From positions 410,501-474,500 of the forward strand of contig NW_026731674.1 of the NCBI RefSeq assembly GCF_028476545.1: DNA of 64,000 nucleotides, given 5' to 3'. The notes beneath the pieces are model-generated. The model did not search any database, had not been told where the DNA came from, and saw nothing but the letters and a program-made list of their open reading frames with translations. Below are positions 23,497 to 36,225 of this stretch, piece after piece (position 1 is the stretch's first letter; each line of letters opens with the position of its first letter). Source of the DNA: Physella acuta (Eukaryota; Mollusca; Gastropoda; Physidae). The position numbers and the translations under genes are program-made.

Positions 23497-25818
23497 AGGG
23501 AGAGAGGGGGGGGGGGGCAGGATAGAGGGGGGGGGGCAGAATAGAGGGGGGGGGGGGCAGGATAGAGGAGGAGGGCAGGAGAGAGGGGAGGACAGGAGAG
23601 AGGGGAGGACAGGAGAGAGGAGGGCAGGAGAGAGAGGAGGACAGGAGAGAGGGGAGGACAGGAGAGAGGGGGAGGGCAGGAGAGAGGGGAGGACAGGAGA
23701 GAGGGGGAGGGCAGGAGAGAGGGGAGGACAGGAGAAGGGGAAGACAGGAGAGAGGAGGGCAGGAGAAGGGGGAGGGCAGGAGAGAGGGGAGGACAGGAGA
23801 GAGGGGAGGACAGGAGAGAGGGGGAGGGCAAGGGAGAGGGGGAGGACAGGAGAAGGGGAAGACAGGAGAGAGGAGGGCAGGAGAAGGGGGAGGGCAGGAG
23901 AGAGGGGAGGACAGGAGAGAGGGGAGGACAGGAGAGAGGGGGAGGGCAGGAGAGAGGGGAGGACAGGAGAGAGGGGAGGACAGGAGAGAGGGGGAGGACA
24001 GGAGAGAGGGGAGGACAGGAGAGAGGGGGAGGGCAGGAGAGAGGGGAAGACAGGAGAGAGGAGGGCAGGAGAAGGGGGAGGGCAGGAGAGAGGGGAGGAC
24101 AGGAGAGAGGGGAGGACAGGAGAGAGGGGGAGGACAGGAGAGAGGGGAGGACAGGAGAGAGGGGGAGGGCAGGGAGAGAGGGGAGGACAGGAGAGAGGGG
24201 GAGGACAGGAGAGAGGGGAGGACAGGAGAGAGGAGGGCAGGAGAGAGGGGAGGACAGGAGAAGGGGAAGACAGGAGAGAGGAGGGCAGGAGAAGGGGGAG
24301 GGCAGGAGAGAGGGGGAGGACAGGAGAGAGGGGATGACAGGAGAGAGGGGGAGGGCAAGGGAGAGGGGGAGGACAGGAGAAGGGGAAGACAGGAGAGAGG
24401 GAGGGCAGGAGAAGGGGGAGGGCAGGAGAGAGGGGGAGGACAGGAGAAGGGGGGAGGGCAGGAGAGATGGGGGCAGGAGAGAGGGAGAGGGCATGAGAGA
24501 GAGGGAGGACAGGAGGAGAGGGGGGAGGGCAGGAGAAGGGGGGAGGGCAGGAGAGAGGGGGAGGGCAGGAGAGAGGGGGGGGGCAGGAGAGAGGGGAGGA
24601 CAGGAGAGAGGGGAGGACAGGAGGAGGAGGGGAGGACAGGAGAGAGGGGGGGCAGGAGAGAGGGGAGGACAGGAGAGAGGGGAGGACAGGAGAGAGGGGG
24701 AGGACAGGAGAGGGGGGGGGGCACGAGAGAGGGGGAGGGCAGGAGAGAGATGGGAGGGCAGGAGAGAGGGGGGGGCAGGAGAGAGGGGGGAGGGCAGGAG
24801 AGAGGGGAGGACAGGAGAGGGGGGGGGCACGAGAGAGGGGAGGACAGGAGAAGGGGGAGGGCAGGAGAGAGGGGGAGGGCAGGAGAGAGGGGAGGACAGG
24901 AGAGAGGGGGAGGACAGGAGAGAGGGGAGGGCAGGAGAAGGGGGAGGGCAGGAGAGATGGGGGCAGGAGAGAGGGAGAGGGCATGAGAGAGAGGGAGGAC
25001 AGGAGAGAGGGGGGAGGGCAGGAGAGAGGGGGGAGGGCAGGAGAGAGAGGAGGACAGGAGAGAGGGGAGGACAGGAGAGAGGGGGGGGGGGGCAGGAGAG
25101 AGGGGAGGACAGGAGAGAGGGGAGGACAGGAGAGAGGGGAGGGCAGGAGAAGGGGGAGGGCAGGAGAGATGGGGGCAGGAGAGAGGGAGAGGGCATGAGA
25201 GAGAGGGAGGACAGGAGAGAGGGGGGAGGGCAGGAGAAGGGGGAGGGCAGGAGAGAGAGGAGGACAGGAGAGAGGGGAGGACAGGAGAGAGGGGGGGGGC
25301 AGGAGAGAGGGGAGGACAGGAGAAGGGGGAGGGCAGGAGAGAGGGGGAGGGCAGGAGAGAGAGGAGGACAGGAGAGAGGGGAGGACAGGAGAGAGGGGGG
25401 GGGCAGGAGAGAGGGGGAGGACAGGAGAGAGGGGAGGACAGGAGAGAGGGGAGGGCAGGAGAAGGGGGAGGCAGGAGAGATGGGGGCAGGAGAGAGGGAG
25501 AGAGGGCATGAGAGAGAGGGAGGACAGGAGAGAGGGGGGAGGGCAGGAGAAGGGGGAGGGCAGGAGAGAGGGGGGCAGGAGAGAGGGAGAGGGCATGAGA
25601 GAGAGGGAGGACAGGAGAGAGGGGGGGAGGGCAGGAGACAGGGGGAGGGCAGGAGAGAGGGGGGGGGGCAGTAGAGAGGGGGAGGGCAGGAGAGAGGAAG
25701 AGGGCAGGAGTGGGAGGGCAGGAGAGAGAGGGAGGGCAGGAGAGAGGGGGAGGGCAGGAGAGAGAGGAGGACAGGAGAAGGGGGAGGGCAGGAGAGAGGA
25801 GGGCAGGAGAGAGGGGTT
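23497..25818 (+). repeat. Purine-only minisatellite (aggacaggagagagggg)
   Basis: About 2.3 kb of units such as ggaggacaggagagagg and ggagggcaggagaaggg with G-run variants; the plus strand is almost entirely purine apart from single C and T bases per unit. Block duplication is evident from the recurring block gagatgggggcaggagagag at about 24472, 24954, 25166 and 25475. The long Pro/Ser/Leu and Arg/Gly/Glu open frames on opposite strands are compositional. Confidence 0.97.
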
Positions 25819-27818
25819 TTGGTGACCAGGTGGAGGAGGGTGAGACATTTTTTTAAAATAATTGTCCATTGTTCTAAACCCACTGAGACACCACCACCCC
25901 CCCTCCCAATTTGGGGTGTTTCTGAGCTTCCCCAACCTCCTCCTCCAGATTATTTTGAGTTATAAAAAAAGAAATAACCAAGGTTAGAAACCAAATTTGT
26001 AAATAATAATCTGGTTATTTCCCCTTGTCCATAGATCACATTCAGGTGTTTTTTCAATTCCCCCCCCCCCCCCCCCCCCCCCCCCCCGTGTGTGTGTGAA
26101 TTAAGTGCCGACCATTGAATTATGGGTAAAGGGTAGCCTATCGTTTTAGGTACTTAAAATCGGCCGAGACTAGTAATGTGAAAAAAAGGTGACTTCTTTA
26201 ATTTTAGTGATTATTTCACATTTTTAGGAGGATTTATGTTTTGAAAGTTACAAAAAATGTTTCAAAGTTTCATTAATGTACCTGTTTTTTAAACAATTGT
26301 ACTAAATATTTTCAGTAAAAAAATAAAGACTAGCGATGTTTTCATCAGATGCAACCAACCTCATTTACTACATCAACCATCTTATTTAAGTTTTTTTTTT
26401 GTTTGGTTAACAAATACTGTGAGATTCAGGGGAAGCCACTCTATTTTACAGATGGCTGCTGTTCGTGTAGTAAATCTTGCTTGCAAACACTCCTGTTTAA
26501 AGTTAATTTCTGGCCTATTGTATTGATATATTTAGCCATTGATTTAGGTTAAGGGTGTTGCAGTAATACTTTGCTTTATAACATGCTATTTTTCAAAAAA
26601 TTATATAAATTAATTGGCAAGCGCTAAAATTATGTTTTAGCTGTCAAAAATTAAAACAAAATATTAAGTATCGATTTTTACGTGTTTTGAATTTTTTAAT
26701 TCAAGATAAACTATTGAAAATAATTTTTGAAATAATTAATAATATTAATTCATTAATCCATTCCAAGTTTTGGAAAAACTTCCGCCAGGGAGAGATTAAA
26801 TTTTTCAAACTAAATGAATTTTTGTGATCATGATTCCCATTGATAAAAAAAACATGGCGACTGCTTGTTTCTTGACTTCGCTTCAATTAAGTTCAATATT
26901 TTAAACACATCATGAACTCCCAATGTGCAACAAATAAACAAAATTTCAAGTCTATTGTGTATGTACGGTTGGAAAGTAATGTATTTGCATTCTATTCTGA
27001 CAGAAAATGTTTGTGGCGGTAAGTAAATTAATTATTTAAAAAAAAAGTTAAATGTAAGTTTTGTAAGTCCTAGCAACCCTAGCCCCAGCCAGGGGACATT
27101 ACTCCTACTGGACGATTTGGTAAACAGTAAACAAACGTTTATCAAGTTCGACTTTACACTTTACTTCAGCGTATTGCAACTAGATCTAATAGTAATAGAT
27201 CTCAATCTACCTGATCCTAAATCTCTAAAATCTGTTCTTTATACTACTTCCTTAACTATACCGATCCCTCTCTAAGCTAAATAAAAAATGATAGTGATTA
27301 GATTTAGTCATTTTAGTGTGTTTGTTTGTAAGTTTGTAGAGATCTGATTGTAAGTTTTTAAGTACTTACTTAAATAATTAAGTACTAGATCTAAGTAGTG
27401 ACTACGTCTAAGTCTAAACTACTCAAGATGTTAGTTTAGTTCAGTTGAGCGTAGTTACTGAAGTAGAGAGTTAATGCACCATTGTGAGTGTAATAAATTA
27501 AAATGTTAATAATATAGTACTAGGACTAGGACCTAATGATAATTATTAAATAATTATAATTCTAGATCCAGTGAGTAGGTCTTTGAGTCAATTTTTTTTT
27601 CCTAATCCAGCTAGTTAACAACAGTGCTAAATCTAGTTAGTTACTAGAGAAATCTAGATCTAGAATTATTTAGTTTAGTAATTTAGTAGGCAATAATTAT
27701 AATAATATTAATAAAATTAAAATGTTGACATCTGTTGCTACTGCGAACCTATCTAGATTTGATTTAAGAAGTAGATTTAAAGTTTAGTTGACTGCTAAAG
27801 ATTAAGAAAGCCTGCTAC
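25819..27818. other. AT-rich intergenic DNA, no gene seen
   Basis: Holds a C run of about 28 at 26060-26087 followed by tgtgtgtg, then AT-rich sequence with many ctagatct words. Small open frames (26349-26552, 26701-26886) show no domain. Confidence 0.55.
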
Positions 27819-27970
27819 CAGAGGCTTAGCGACCCTTCCCGGCGCCCGGGGACAAACTTTTCGATTTGCACCCCCCTCAACCTTTCAATTTATTTTTCCA
27901 TCCCATTTTGGCGCCCCTAAGGTCGGCGCCCAGGGACATATGTCCCCCTGCCCCCCCAGCTACGCTACTG
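27819..27970 (-). mobile_element. hAT-type MITE, 152 bp
   Basis: Begins cagaggcttagcgac and ends gctacgctactg, with a perfect flanking 8-bp duplication cctgctac (27811-27818 and 27971-27978). It is a shorter, opposite-orientation relative of the element at 29362-29563: both share ggcgcccggggacaaacttt-like, ttcaatttatttttcca-like and ggcgcc-ggtcggcgccc segments. No coding capacity. Confidence 0.9.
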
Positions 27971-29361
27971 CCTGCTACTCACTAGAGTAGTAGGCATATG
28001 GTTACTTAAAAATCTAGATGTAGCAAGTTTATGTGTAAATCTAGCAAGACCCAGTTATTTTGTAGGCATTGAATTATGGTTATTAGATCTAGAGTTTAGA
28101 TTTAGTAATAGATTTGTCAATATTGACCTGAGGTTATAGATTTAATGGTTAGTTTTAATTGCAATTTTATTTATATTTTTGATATGCTTATTATGTATAA
28201 AAATGTAAACTATGATTATAAGACAAAATTTTAAGTATAAATTTTGTGTGTAAATTAAATCTATTTTTCAGAATACCTGAATGAAATCAGTGCATATAGA
28301 CCTCTAGTAAACACAGAAGAAAGTACCCTACACATGTTCCAGGCAACCTTATCTAAGACTATCAACAAAACACAGGAAATCAAAATGTGTTTTAGAATGA
28401 AGACTTCATCTGAGTCTGCAATTCGCGAATAACAATATTTGATGCAAGAAAAAATTTAAATGTCCTGAAATTATGGGACAAATATCACATTAAATAAAGT
28501 GCCTTTATCTTTAAATACCTAATAAATTATTAATTTATTTAATAAAAATTTCAGCTTGTCTTAATCATTGAATTTGTTTATTGATTGTAATTGTTAATGT
28601 TATTGTTAGTGTATGAAAATATTGTAAACTACAGTGAGAGTTGTAAAGTTCATGTTTCTAGCCTGTTGGTTCATGGATCAGACTGCAATGAGTTCACCTG
28701 TTTCTGTGACTTTGGCATATGAAGCGATGATGTGAGTTAGGTACCCCTCATTGCTGGGTGCACTCAGGGACTTTTTACTGACTTAAACCTCAATTCAACT
28801 TGATACTGTTGGGTTAGCAGTCTAGCGCAAGTGTGTTTTGCTTCATATAAAATTTGCAAGTTAAACACTGTTTAGTATCCTCAATCACTACAGCTTTTCA
28901 AAATTATTGAACTAACACACACACAAAGAACGTATTAAAACAACACTCAATACAAATAAAATAAATGTTAATGCTTGATAAAAGGATTTATTTAGGATAT
29001 ATCAATATATATTTTTACAATGACCTAAAAATACTAAATTGGGATTCATTGGTCAAGCAGTAGAGCACACAATTGATAATCACGAGAAGTGGTTTGAGGG
29101 CTTGAGTACATTAAGGGTAACTGGCTTGAGATACTGACTTTTAAGTGTAAACCACACAACTGTTTTATTAGCCTAAGTCAAAGAAACAAGACATTATTAT
29201 TACAAGTGGAACATGCTTCATCTGTGGAATGATACAGTAAAAATAAATATTACATAGTGTAGACAGACACTAAAATACATGCTTACTGTAAAGCAAGAGA
29301 AATTATTCTAAAACAATGTGATATACATTAGGCCTACTACTATTTAATCATATCTGTTTAT
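27971..29361. other. AT-rich intergenic DNA, no gene seen
   Basis: No convincing open frames. Short stretches around 28270-28430 and 28640-28860 are less AT-rich but unrecognised. Confidence 0.5.
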
Positions 29362-29563
29362 CAGTAGCGTAGCGAGGGGGGCGGGGGAATATGTCCCTGG
29401 GCGCCGACCTTAGGGGGTGCCAAATTGGGTTGGAAAAATAAATTGAAAGGTTGAGGGGGTGCAAATCAAAAGTTAGAGGGGGGGGGTGCAATCAAAATCT
29501 TGAGGAGGGGGTGCAAATCGAAAAGTTTGTCCCCGGGCGCCAGGAAGGGTCGCTACGCCTCTG
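29362..29563 (+). mobile_element. hAT-type MITE, 202 bp
   Basis: Starts cagtagcgtagcgagg and ends in the reverse complement of cagaggcgtagcgacc (13 of 16 match), flanked by a perfect 8-bp duplication ctgtttat (29354-29361 and 29564-29571). It is longer than the copy at 27819 because a gggggtgcaaatc module is repeated about three times inside. Confidence 0.92.
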
Positions 29564-32204
29564 CTGTTTATTCTGAGTGATATAGGCAGAATACTGTAAT
29601 TAATAGCATATTTAATTTCTACTAAGTAGGCCTTGTATAGCAATATGAGTTTCTAGAATTTAGCGATATAGATTAATTGAAGTTGATGATTTTTTTTTAA
29701 ATCTTGGAATTAAATTTTCAATGTTAAATTAAAATGACAGTAACACAAAGCCAAACAAAGCTTATTAAAATTAAACTAATTTATGTTAGTAATTATTAGA
29801 TTAATCCAATTTTTTGGCCCTGTAACGTTTACCTATCTACCAGCCAGATAGATGGTGAACGTCCCCGGATTCTTTTTTCGGGGTTATATGCAAATGACTT
29901 AAAGCCTAAATGAATGAACACTAACTCAACAACACACTAGGGCTCGACTTCGATGTCTAGGGAAAACTAGTGATACTATTGAAGTTATCAACTCATTCAA
30001 TCTGCATACAACCTTTAATAAGCGAACACAGTTGTGGCAGAACACTAGGTTAAAACGAGATAAAATATTTAATTTAGAAAATAACAAAACCCAACTTACA
30101 AAGTGTAAGAAAAAACACTATCACAGATTTTAACACTGTATAAAAATAGCCACAGGTCACACAACACTGCTATAGCTTCAAGAATCACTTGGCGACAAGT
30201 AATATTATACTAGAATACTAAAACAGCTTAAGAAAGCATAGCACACTCAGGACTTAAGTTCTCTCACGTTCAAATGGTCAGAATCTATTGCCGGACAAAA
30301 TGGACGGCCTGGTCTTAATAGACCGTTTGATCAAGGTAGACTGCCTCGTGTTGCGTGTGTGCGATCCAGTTAAAGACTTATGCAACAGGGGAGGTTATCC
30401 TCAACTCATGTAGCCATTGGTTGGGATGGTCATCTGATCAGAATCAATCAATCAGATCTTGATGGAAAATTTCTGGGTCCTAGACACCCTTAATAAGACA
30501 GTGGAAAAACCCCGGTAGTTGCACCATCAATCCATATAAGGGATTATACAATGTCAAACTAAAAATGGAACATGACTAGACCTAAGTAGGTCACAGCCCA
30601 CTTTGTGCTTAAATCAAATTTTGAATTTCTAGAGCTACTACTAGATATAGAATTTGATCTAGTAATACTGGTACACTATAACAGTGACTATAACTTGTCT
30701 ATATAGCTATGTCTACGAGGACTAACTACTAAGCAGATGACTAATTAGTAATTACTGTTATTAGGCCTAGCCTAATGTCACTTACTCATGTGTAATAATA
30801 TCTAGTTTATCTACTTCTAGATCTAGTACTAAAAAAAAAGTACCAGGAAAAGGAATTATTTTTAAAAATATGGCATTGATTTAAAATAGGGGGCTATTTA
30901 TTAAAATGAATAAAGGCAAAGTCTTTATTACTAAAATTAGACCTAATTTAAATTTGGGCCCTATAATTAACTATGTTAATATGATTAATACATAGGGCCT
31001 AATTACTAATTTAATTACTAATTAGGCCTAAACTTTCTAAACAAAAGAAAGTCTAAAGAAAAATGTATGGGCCTAAATTCAAAAGTTAAGTCTAAAGGCC
31101 AAAGGTTTCTGTTTTACAAAATGTTTGTAGATCTGTAATTTGTCACTAGTGACTAAAAGTACTTAAAGTAGAGTATTAGTCTAGCCAATAATAAATCTAG
31201 CTAATTATATTATATTATTACTAGCTATTAATTAAGTACTAAACTAATACAAACACCTATTAATAAAAGTATTCATGTAGTTTACTATGTAAAATAAAAT
31301 AAAAATAGTATGTAGGCCTACTACTATACTTAACATAATATTAATATAATAGTCTAACTAGTAACTATAGTATTAGTAGCCTATATATATATATAATTAT
31401 ATACTTAATACTTATATACTACTTTACTAGCCTATATAAATATAACTAAAATAAGGCATAGAGATCTAGATCAGAGATCTAGAATCTAAATAAAATACTT
31501 AGGCCCTAGTAATATGATCAGTAGTAGATCTAGTAAATAATACTATTAGTGGATTTGTCTATTTGACGATTTGTTAGGGCCTATATATAGTAATATACTT
31601 ATAGTATTTTTATTATGTCTAGAGGCCTACTGTTTATGACTTAGTGTATGACGTATCATTAATAAGACACTAACTAAGAGAAGTAAGACACTAAGTTAGT
31701 ACACTAAAGTTCTTTAATTCTTTAGACTTGGTCACTTGACTTTACAACGACTTTAGTTTACAACGTCTTCACTCTTCGTTAAACTACGGTCCGTACCTCT
31801 CAAACTAAAACTACTAGATTCTAAATCTAACGAGTCGGTTGTGTTCTAAATAAAATTCTAGATCTAGATTCTATATTAAAATCTGCAAAGTCAATTATTT
31901 ATCTAGATCTGGATTTAGAATCTAGATTCTATCTCTATTTCTAGATCTAGATCTAGACCTAAATTCATAAAATTCTGATTCTGAAACTTGAGTTTGTTTT
32001 GAAGCCAAAAGCGAAAGTAGCTTTCCTAACTTAAAAAAAAAAGATTTAATAAAAATATTCTGATTTGGTTGAAAAAAACGCCAACCGGCAGGACTCCATT
32101 TGGACTCCACTTCAACAGCCTTTCCGTTGAAAAATGTATCTCTCTCCCTGGCTAACGAGATTTCAAATTTGAAGCGAGTGAGACTTCCAACAGAACCAGC
32201 CCTG
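29564..32204. other. Intergenic DNA; 29820-30560 of distinct composition
   Basis: 29820-30560 is clearly less AT-rich than its surroundings and has a short hairpin (ctatctaccagccagatag) and a ttcttttttcgggg tract; it may be an interspersed element but I could not find its ends or a duplication. 30600-32100 is very AT-rich with dense ctagatct / taggcct words. No gene. Confidence 0.45.
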
Positions 32205-32215
32205 AACTAACAACT

Positions 32216-33553
32216 ATACTAGGAGCTGTAGAGTTGGCTCAATCATACCAGCAGCTGTAGAGTTGGCTCAATCATACCAGCAGCTGTAGAGTTGGCTCAA
32301 CTACCAACAACTATACCAGCAGCTGTAGAGTTGGCTCAACTACCAACAACTATACCAGCAGCTGTAGAGTTGGCTCATCTATACCAGCAGCTGTAGAGTT
32401 GGCTCATCTATACCAGCAGCTGTAGAGTTGGCTCATCTATACCAGCAGCTGTAGAGTTGGCTCAACTATACCAGCAGCTGTAAAGTTGGCTCAATTATAC
32501 CAGCAGCTGTAGAGTTGGCTCAACTATACCAGCAGCTGTAGAGTTGGCTCAACTACCAACAACTATACCAGCAGCTGTAAAGTTGGCTCAATTATACCAG
32601 CAGCTGTAGAGTTGGCTCAACTACCAACAACTATACCAGCAGCTGTAAAGTTGGCTCAATTATACCAGCAGCTATAGAGTTGACTCAACTATACCAGCAG
32701 CTGTAGAGTTGGCTCAACTATACCAGCAGCTGTAGAGTTGGCTCAACTATACCAGCAGCTGTAGAGTTGGCTCAACTATACCAGCAGCTGTAGAGTTGGC
32801 TCAACTACCAACAACTATACCAGCAGCTGTAGAGTTGGCTCAACTATACCAGCAGCTGTAGAGTTGGCTCAACTACCAACAACTATACCAGCAGCTGTAG
32901 AGTTGGCTCATCTATACCAGCAGCTGTAGAGTTGGCTCAACTATACCAGCAGCTGTAGAGTTGGCTCAACTATACCAGCAGCTGTAGAGTTGGCTCAACT
33001 ATACCAGCAGCTGTAGAGTTGGCTCAACTACCAACAACTATACCAGCAGCTGTAGAGTTGGCTCAACTATACCAGCAGCTGTAGAGTTGGCTCAACTACC
33101 AACAACTATACCAGCCGCTGTAGAGTTGGCTCAACTATACCAGCAGCTGTAAAGTTGGCTCAATTATACCAGCAGCTGTAGAGTTGGCTCAACTATACCA
33201 GCAGCTGTAGAGTTGGCTCAACTATACCAGCAGCTGTAGAGTTGGCTCAACTATACCAGCAGCTGTAGAGTTGGCTCAACTATACCAGCAGCTGTAGAGT
33301 TGGCTCAACTATACCAGCAGCTGTAGAGTTGGCTCAACTATACCAGCAGCTGTAGAGTTGGCTCAACTACCAACAACTATACCAGCAGCTGTAGAGTTGG
33401 GTCAACTATACCAGCAGCTGTAGAGTTGGCTCAACTATACCAGCAGCTGTAGAGTTGGCTCAACTATACCAGCAGCTGTAAAGTTGTCTCAACTATACCA
33501 GCAGCTGTAGAGTTGGCTCAACTATACCAGCAGATGTAGAGTTGGCTCAACTA
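32216..33553 (+). repeat. 29-bp minisatellite, about 45 copies
   Basis: Unit ataccagcagctgtagagtt plus ggctcaact; a longer variant inserts accaacaact. cagcagctg and agctgtag motifs make each unit partly palindromic. Confidence 0.97.
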
Positions 33554-33579
33554 CCAGTCCTTGGGTCGTCATCCACTAC

Positions 33580-33642
33580 ACTTTAATCAAACTCTCAAAC
33601 TACACTTTAATCAAACTCTCAAACTACACTTTAATCAAACTC
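33580..33642 (+). repeat. 24-bp tandem repeat, about 3 copies
   Basis: Unit actacactttaatcaaactc plus tcaa. Confidence 0.9.
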
Positions 33643-36189
33643 ATTGCTATTAGTCCAAACTGGCGAAAAAGTGCGTTTTATGGTCAGTTTTGGCGGTTTT
33701 CAAAAAAAAAAAACTTCACTACTTCTAGTTGTCCTATAAGAATAAAATTTTTATTTCAATAAAGTTTAAGTCTTTATCTGTCGTAATCTGGTATTTTTAT
33801 ATCTGTAACACATGTTTGAATGTGTTTTATATTTGTTTGAAAAGTATCAGTTACGTCAACAAATTTCACCGTTTTGCGAGTACCGATCGACCCCACACTG
33901 TTTCATTTGATCGCGGCTTCGCGACGAAGCATCGTAGAAGCATATTCTTCTTAATGTCATTTTAAAGAGCGAATTCTAGTCTATTGTTTGATGTATAAAT
34001 TGAAAAAAATAACTTGCTTATTTCATTTTAAAAAATCAGTTTTTAAACTTTAAATGACAATATATACACGAAAACTAATTCTGTTTCAATTTTTACACCG
34101 ATGTAAAGTTCACTTTTATAACTACTTTGTGTTGTAAATTCAAGTATTTCTGATTTACGGTCGCGAAGCCGTGTCCTCAATAAGCATATAACTATTTATA
34201 ACCCTCGAGTCAACTTTCAGCCCCGGGTGAGTAGCTCGCCGAACGGTTTTAAAGGTTGACGACCGATGATGCTAAACGGATTTTACCCTTGCTAGAGCTT
34301 TCAAACAAGTTGTAAGTATTATTTTAAAAAGTTTCTTTTCCATTTTAATAAATGAATTTTAAGTTCGAATGTCAGTTTGGTTTAATTAGTACACTTTATT
34401 AATCTAAATTTGAAAGCTACTAGTTCACGGTTTTAGCGTGTGAACTACGCTTGTACACAGGGTGTGTTAAGACGTGAAGCTATTTAATTCAGAACATTCT
34501 TGGGACTTAAAATATGGATGCACTTAACTATTAGATGCTAGTGTTTACTAATTCTTTAAAATCTATCGAATGGGATAAATGATAGGGTCGTATTACTAAA
34601 GTTTATCTGGACTATCACGTCAAAATTATGAATCGACAAATTCAAAATGGCCACCAGACAATCCTGGTTACTATGTGGACGAACTCAATTATTTACAGGG
34701 AACGAAGGTTAAATACTTATAAAATATTAATGAAACACAAAAGAAATTTATAAGTATAATAACTATAAATTTTTATCAATTTATTTAAAATAAAAGATAC
34801 ACAAATTTTAAGGACTAATGTGATTATTTTTTTTTATTTTCTGTTGTGCACTCTGATTCTGATTCCCCAGCTGAATAATGTGAAATGGTCTGCGCCAGTC
34901 TCCGTAATAAAATGTACCAGATCAATTTTTAGATGGTTGTGCAATTTATTAAGATTGTACATGTGACTTAGTTTTAAATGTTATATTAGTTGTAAGTGTA
35001 AGTAGTACTAGTAGTACTTCTCATTATTTATTTATTTTATATGCATATAGTAATAATGAAGGACAGTTAAGAACCACAGTATGGCACCTTCATCATTGGA
35101 TATCTCAACCATTGTGGCACAAAATATATTTCATTCAATATAATTAATATTAAAAAAATATACTATCAAGTATAAATTACTTTTATCAAAAAGGTGTTTT
35201 CAGGCTTTTTCATATGTTTCCAGCTACAGTCATAGGACAAATAGTTGGCCTAAACAATAGGCTAGTAGTAAATTTAATAATATTTTATTAATCACTAAAT
35301 ACATTATTATTTATTCCATAGGTGGAGACATTTATGGTGGCCTATCAAGAACTTTCCTTACAAGGGAACGGAAGAAGGCCAAGCCCCCCCCCCCTACAGT
35401 TCCCAAAACATCGCTTACTCTTGATGCTCTACAAGATCAAGGTTGAGGGAAACAAGACGTACAAAGATGTGGAGTTGTCCTTTAAAAAACTGTTCCCCCA
35501 AAGCAGTTATCAACCCAATAGGTTTGAATGTAGCATCAAGTGCTGCATCACTTGTAGGCATCACGTCTTTATTAGATTACATTACTCCATTAAATCTTGA
35601 TTCTGTTGCTCCTGCACTAGATAACTGTGGCATTTTTAAAAATAATATTTTAACTCATGTGATTTTTAAAAATAATGAACACATTCTTCCTGTTAATGTT
35701 ACCAACACAATAGTTTTAGAGTTATTCTATGTCCAAAGCAAAAAAAAAATAATTTTGCATGAAAATAGAAGTGACCAAAAACGCATGTTGGTCATTTTCA
35801 ATTATCTTTTTACCTTAGAAAGACCCATTTTAGATGACTGAAAAAAATGGGGCATATATAATACAAACTTTGCAGTAACTTTACCAATTTCTACACTTCT
35901 ATGTTGTTTAGTTTAGAAAATATGGGTTCTCAAAAATGGCACTTTTTGGAAATCAGTTTTTTACCAAATTTTGCTTTTTTAAAAATCGCATAACTTTTTT
36001 ATTTATTGAGATATTTTTATAAAATTTGTGGCATAGAGCTTACAATTAAAAGTTCTTTCAAGAGATACTCACTCCAGAAGTCTGCAATCAATAGTTAATT
36101 TCAGTTTGGACTACCTATTGCTATGCTTGTCAATAGAGAGAAATTGTTCAAGTAAAAAAAAAAATGAAAACCACACAAAGAATAAAATT
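33643..36189. other. AT-rich intergenic DNA between the gene 3' ends
   Basis: No secure gene. A moderate-complexity stretch at 34150-34320 and the possible decayed coding piece at 35322-35841 are the only departures from AT-rich background. Confidence 0.5.
35322..35841 (+). pseudogene. Possible decayed coding segment, unrecognised
   Basis: Preceded by an acceptor-like tttattccatag at 35310-35321. Two overlapping frames carry non-repetitive peptide of ordinary composition (GNKTYKDVELSFKKLFPQSS in one; NVASSAASLVGITSLLDYIT in another), interrupted by at least one frame change and a C run. I recognise no family. It may be a broken transposon gene or host pseudogene, or chance. Confidence 0.25.
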
Positions 36190-36195
36190 TTTATT
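36190..36195 (-). terminator. INO80: Polyadenylation signal AATAAA of INO80
   Basis: Minus strand reads TGA-agcttgAAATAAAAA only about 8 bases after the stop codon, followed by a T-rich stretch. If used, the 3' UTR is only a few tens of bases long. Confidence 0.65.
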
Positions 36196-36202
36196 TCAAG
36201 CT

Positions 36203-36225
36203 TCAGCTCTTGCTTTGTCCTGAGG
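36203..36225 (-). CDS. INO80: INO80 terminal coding exon
   Basis: Acceptor tttttttgtttcag, then cc completing an Ala codon and SGQSKS followed by TGA. Only 23 coding bases. It is supported by phase agreement with the donor at 36453 and by the AATAAA right behind the stop. Confidence 0.75.

Noticed and set aside
23363-25935. Pro/Ser/Leu-rich frames of about 450-815 codons and Arg/Gly/Glu frames on the other strand
   Set aside because: Both strands and several frames are open because the purine array lacks stop-forming words; composition only.
29820-30560. Possible interspersed element starting tgtaacg
   Set aside because: No matching second end or target duplication could be found, so no family is assigned.
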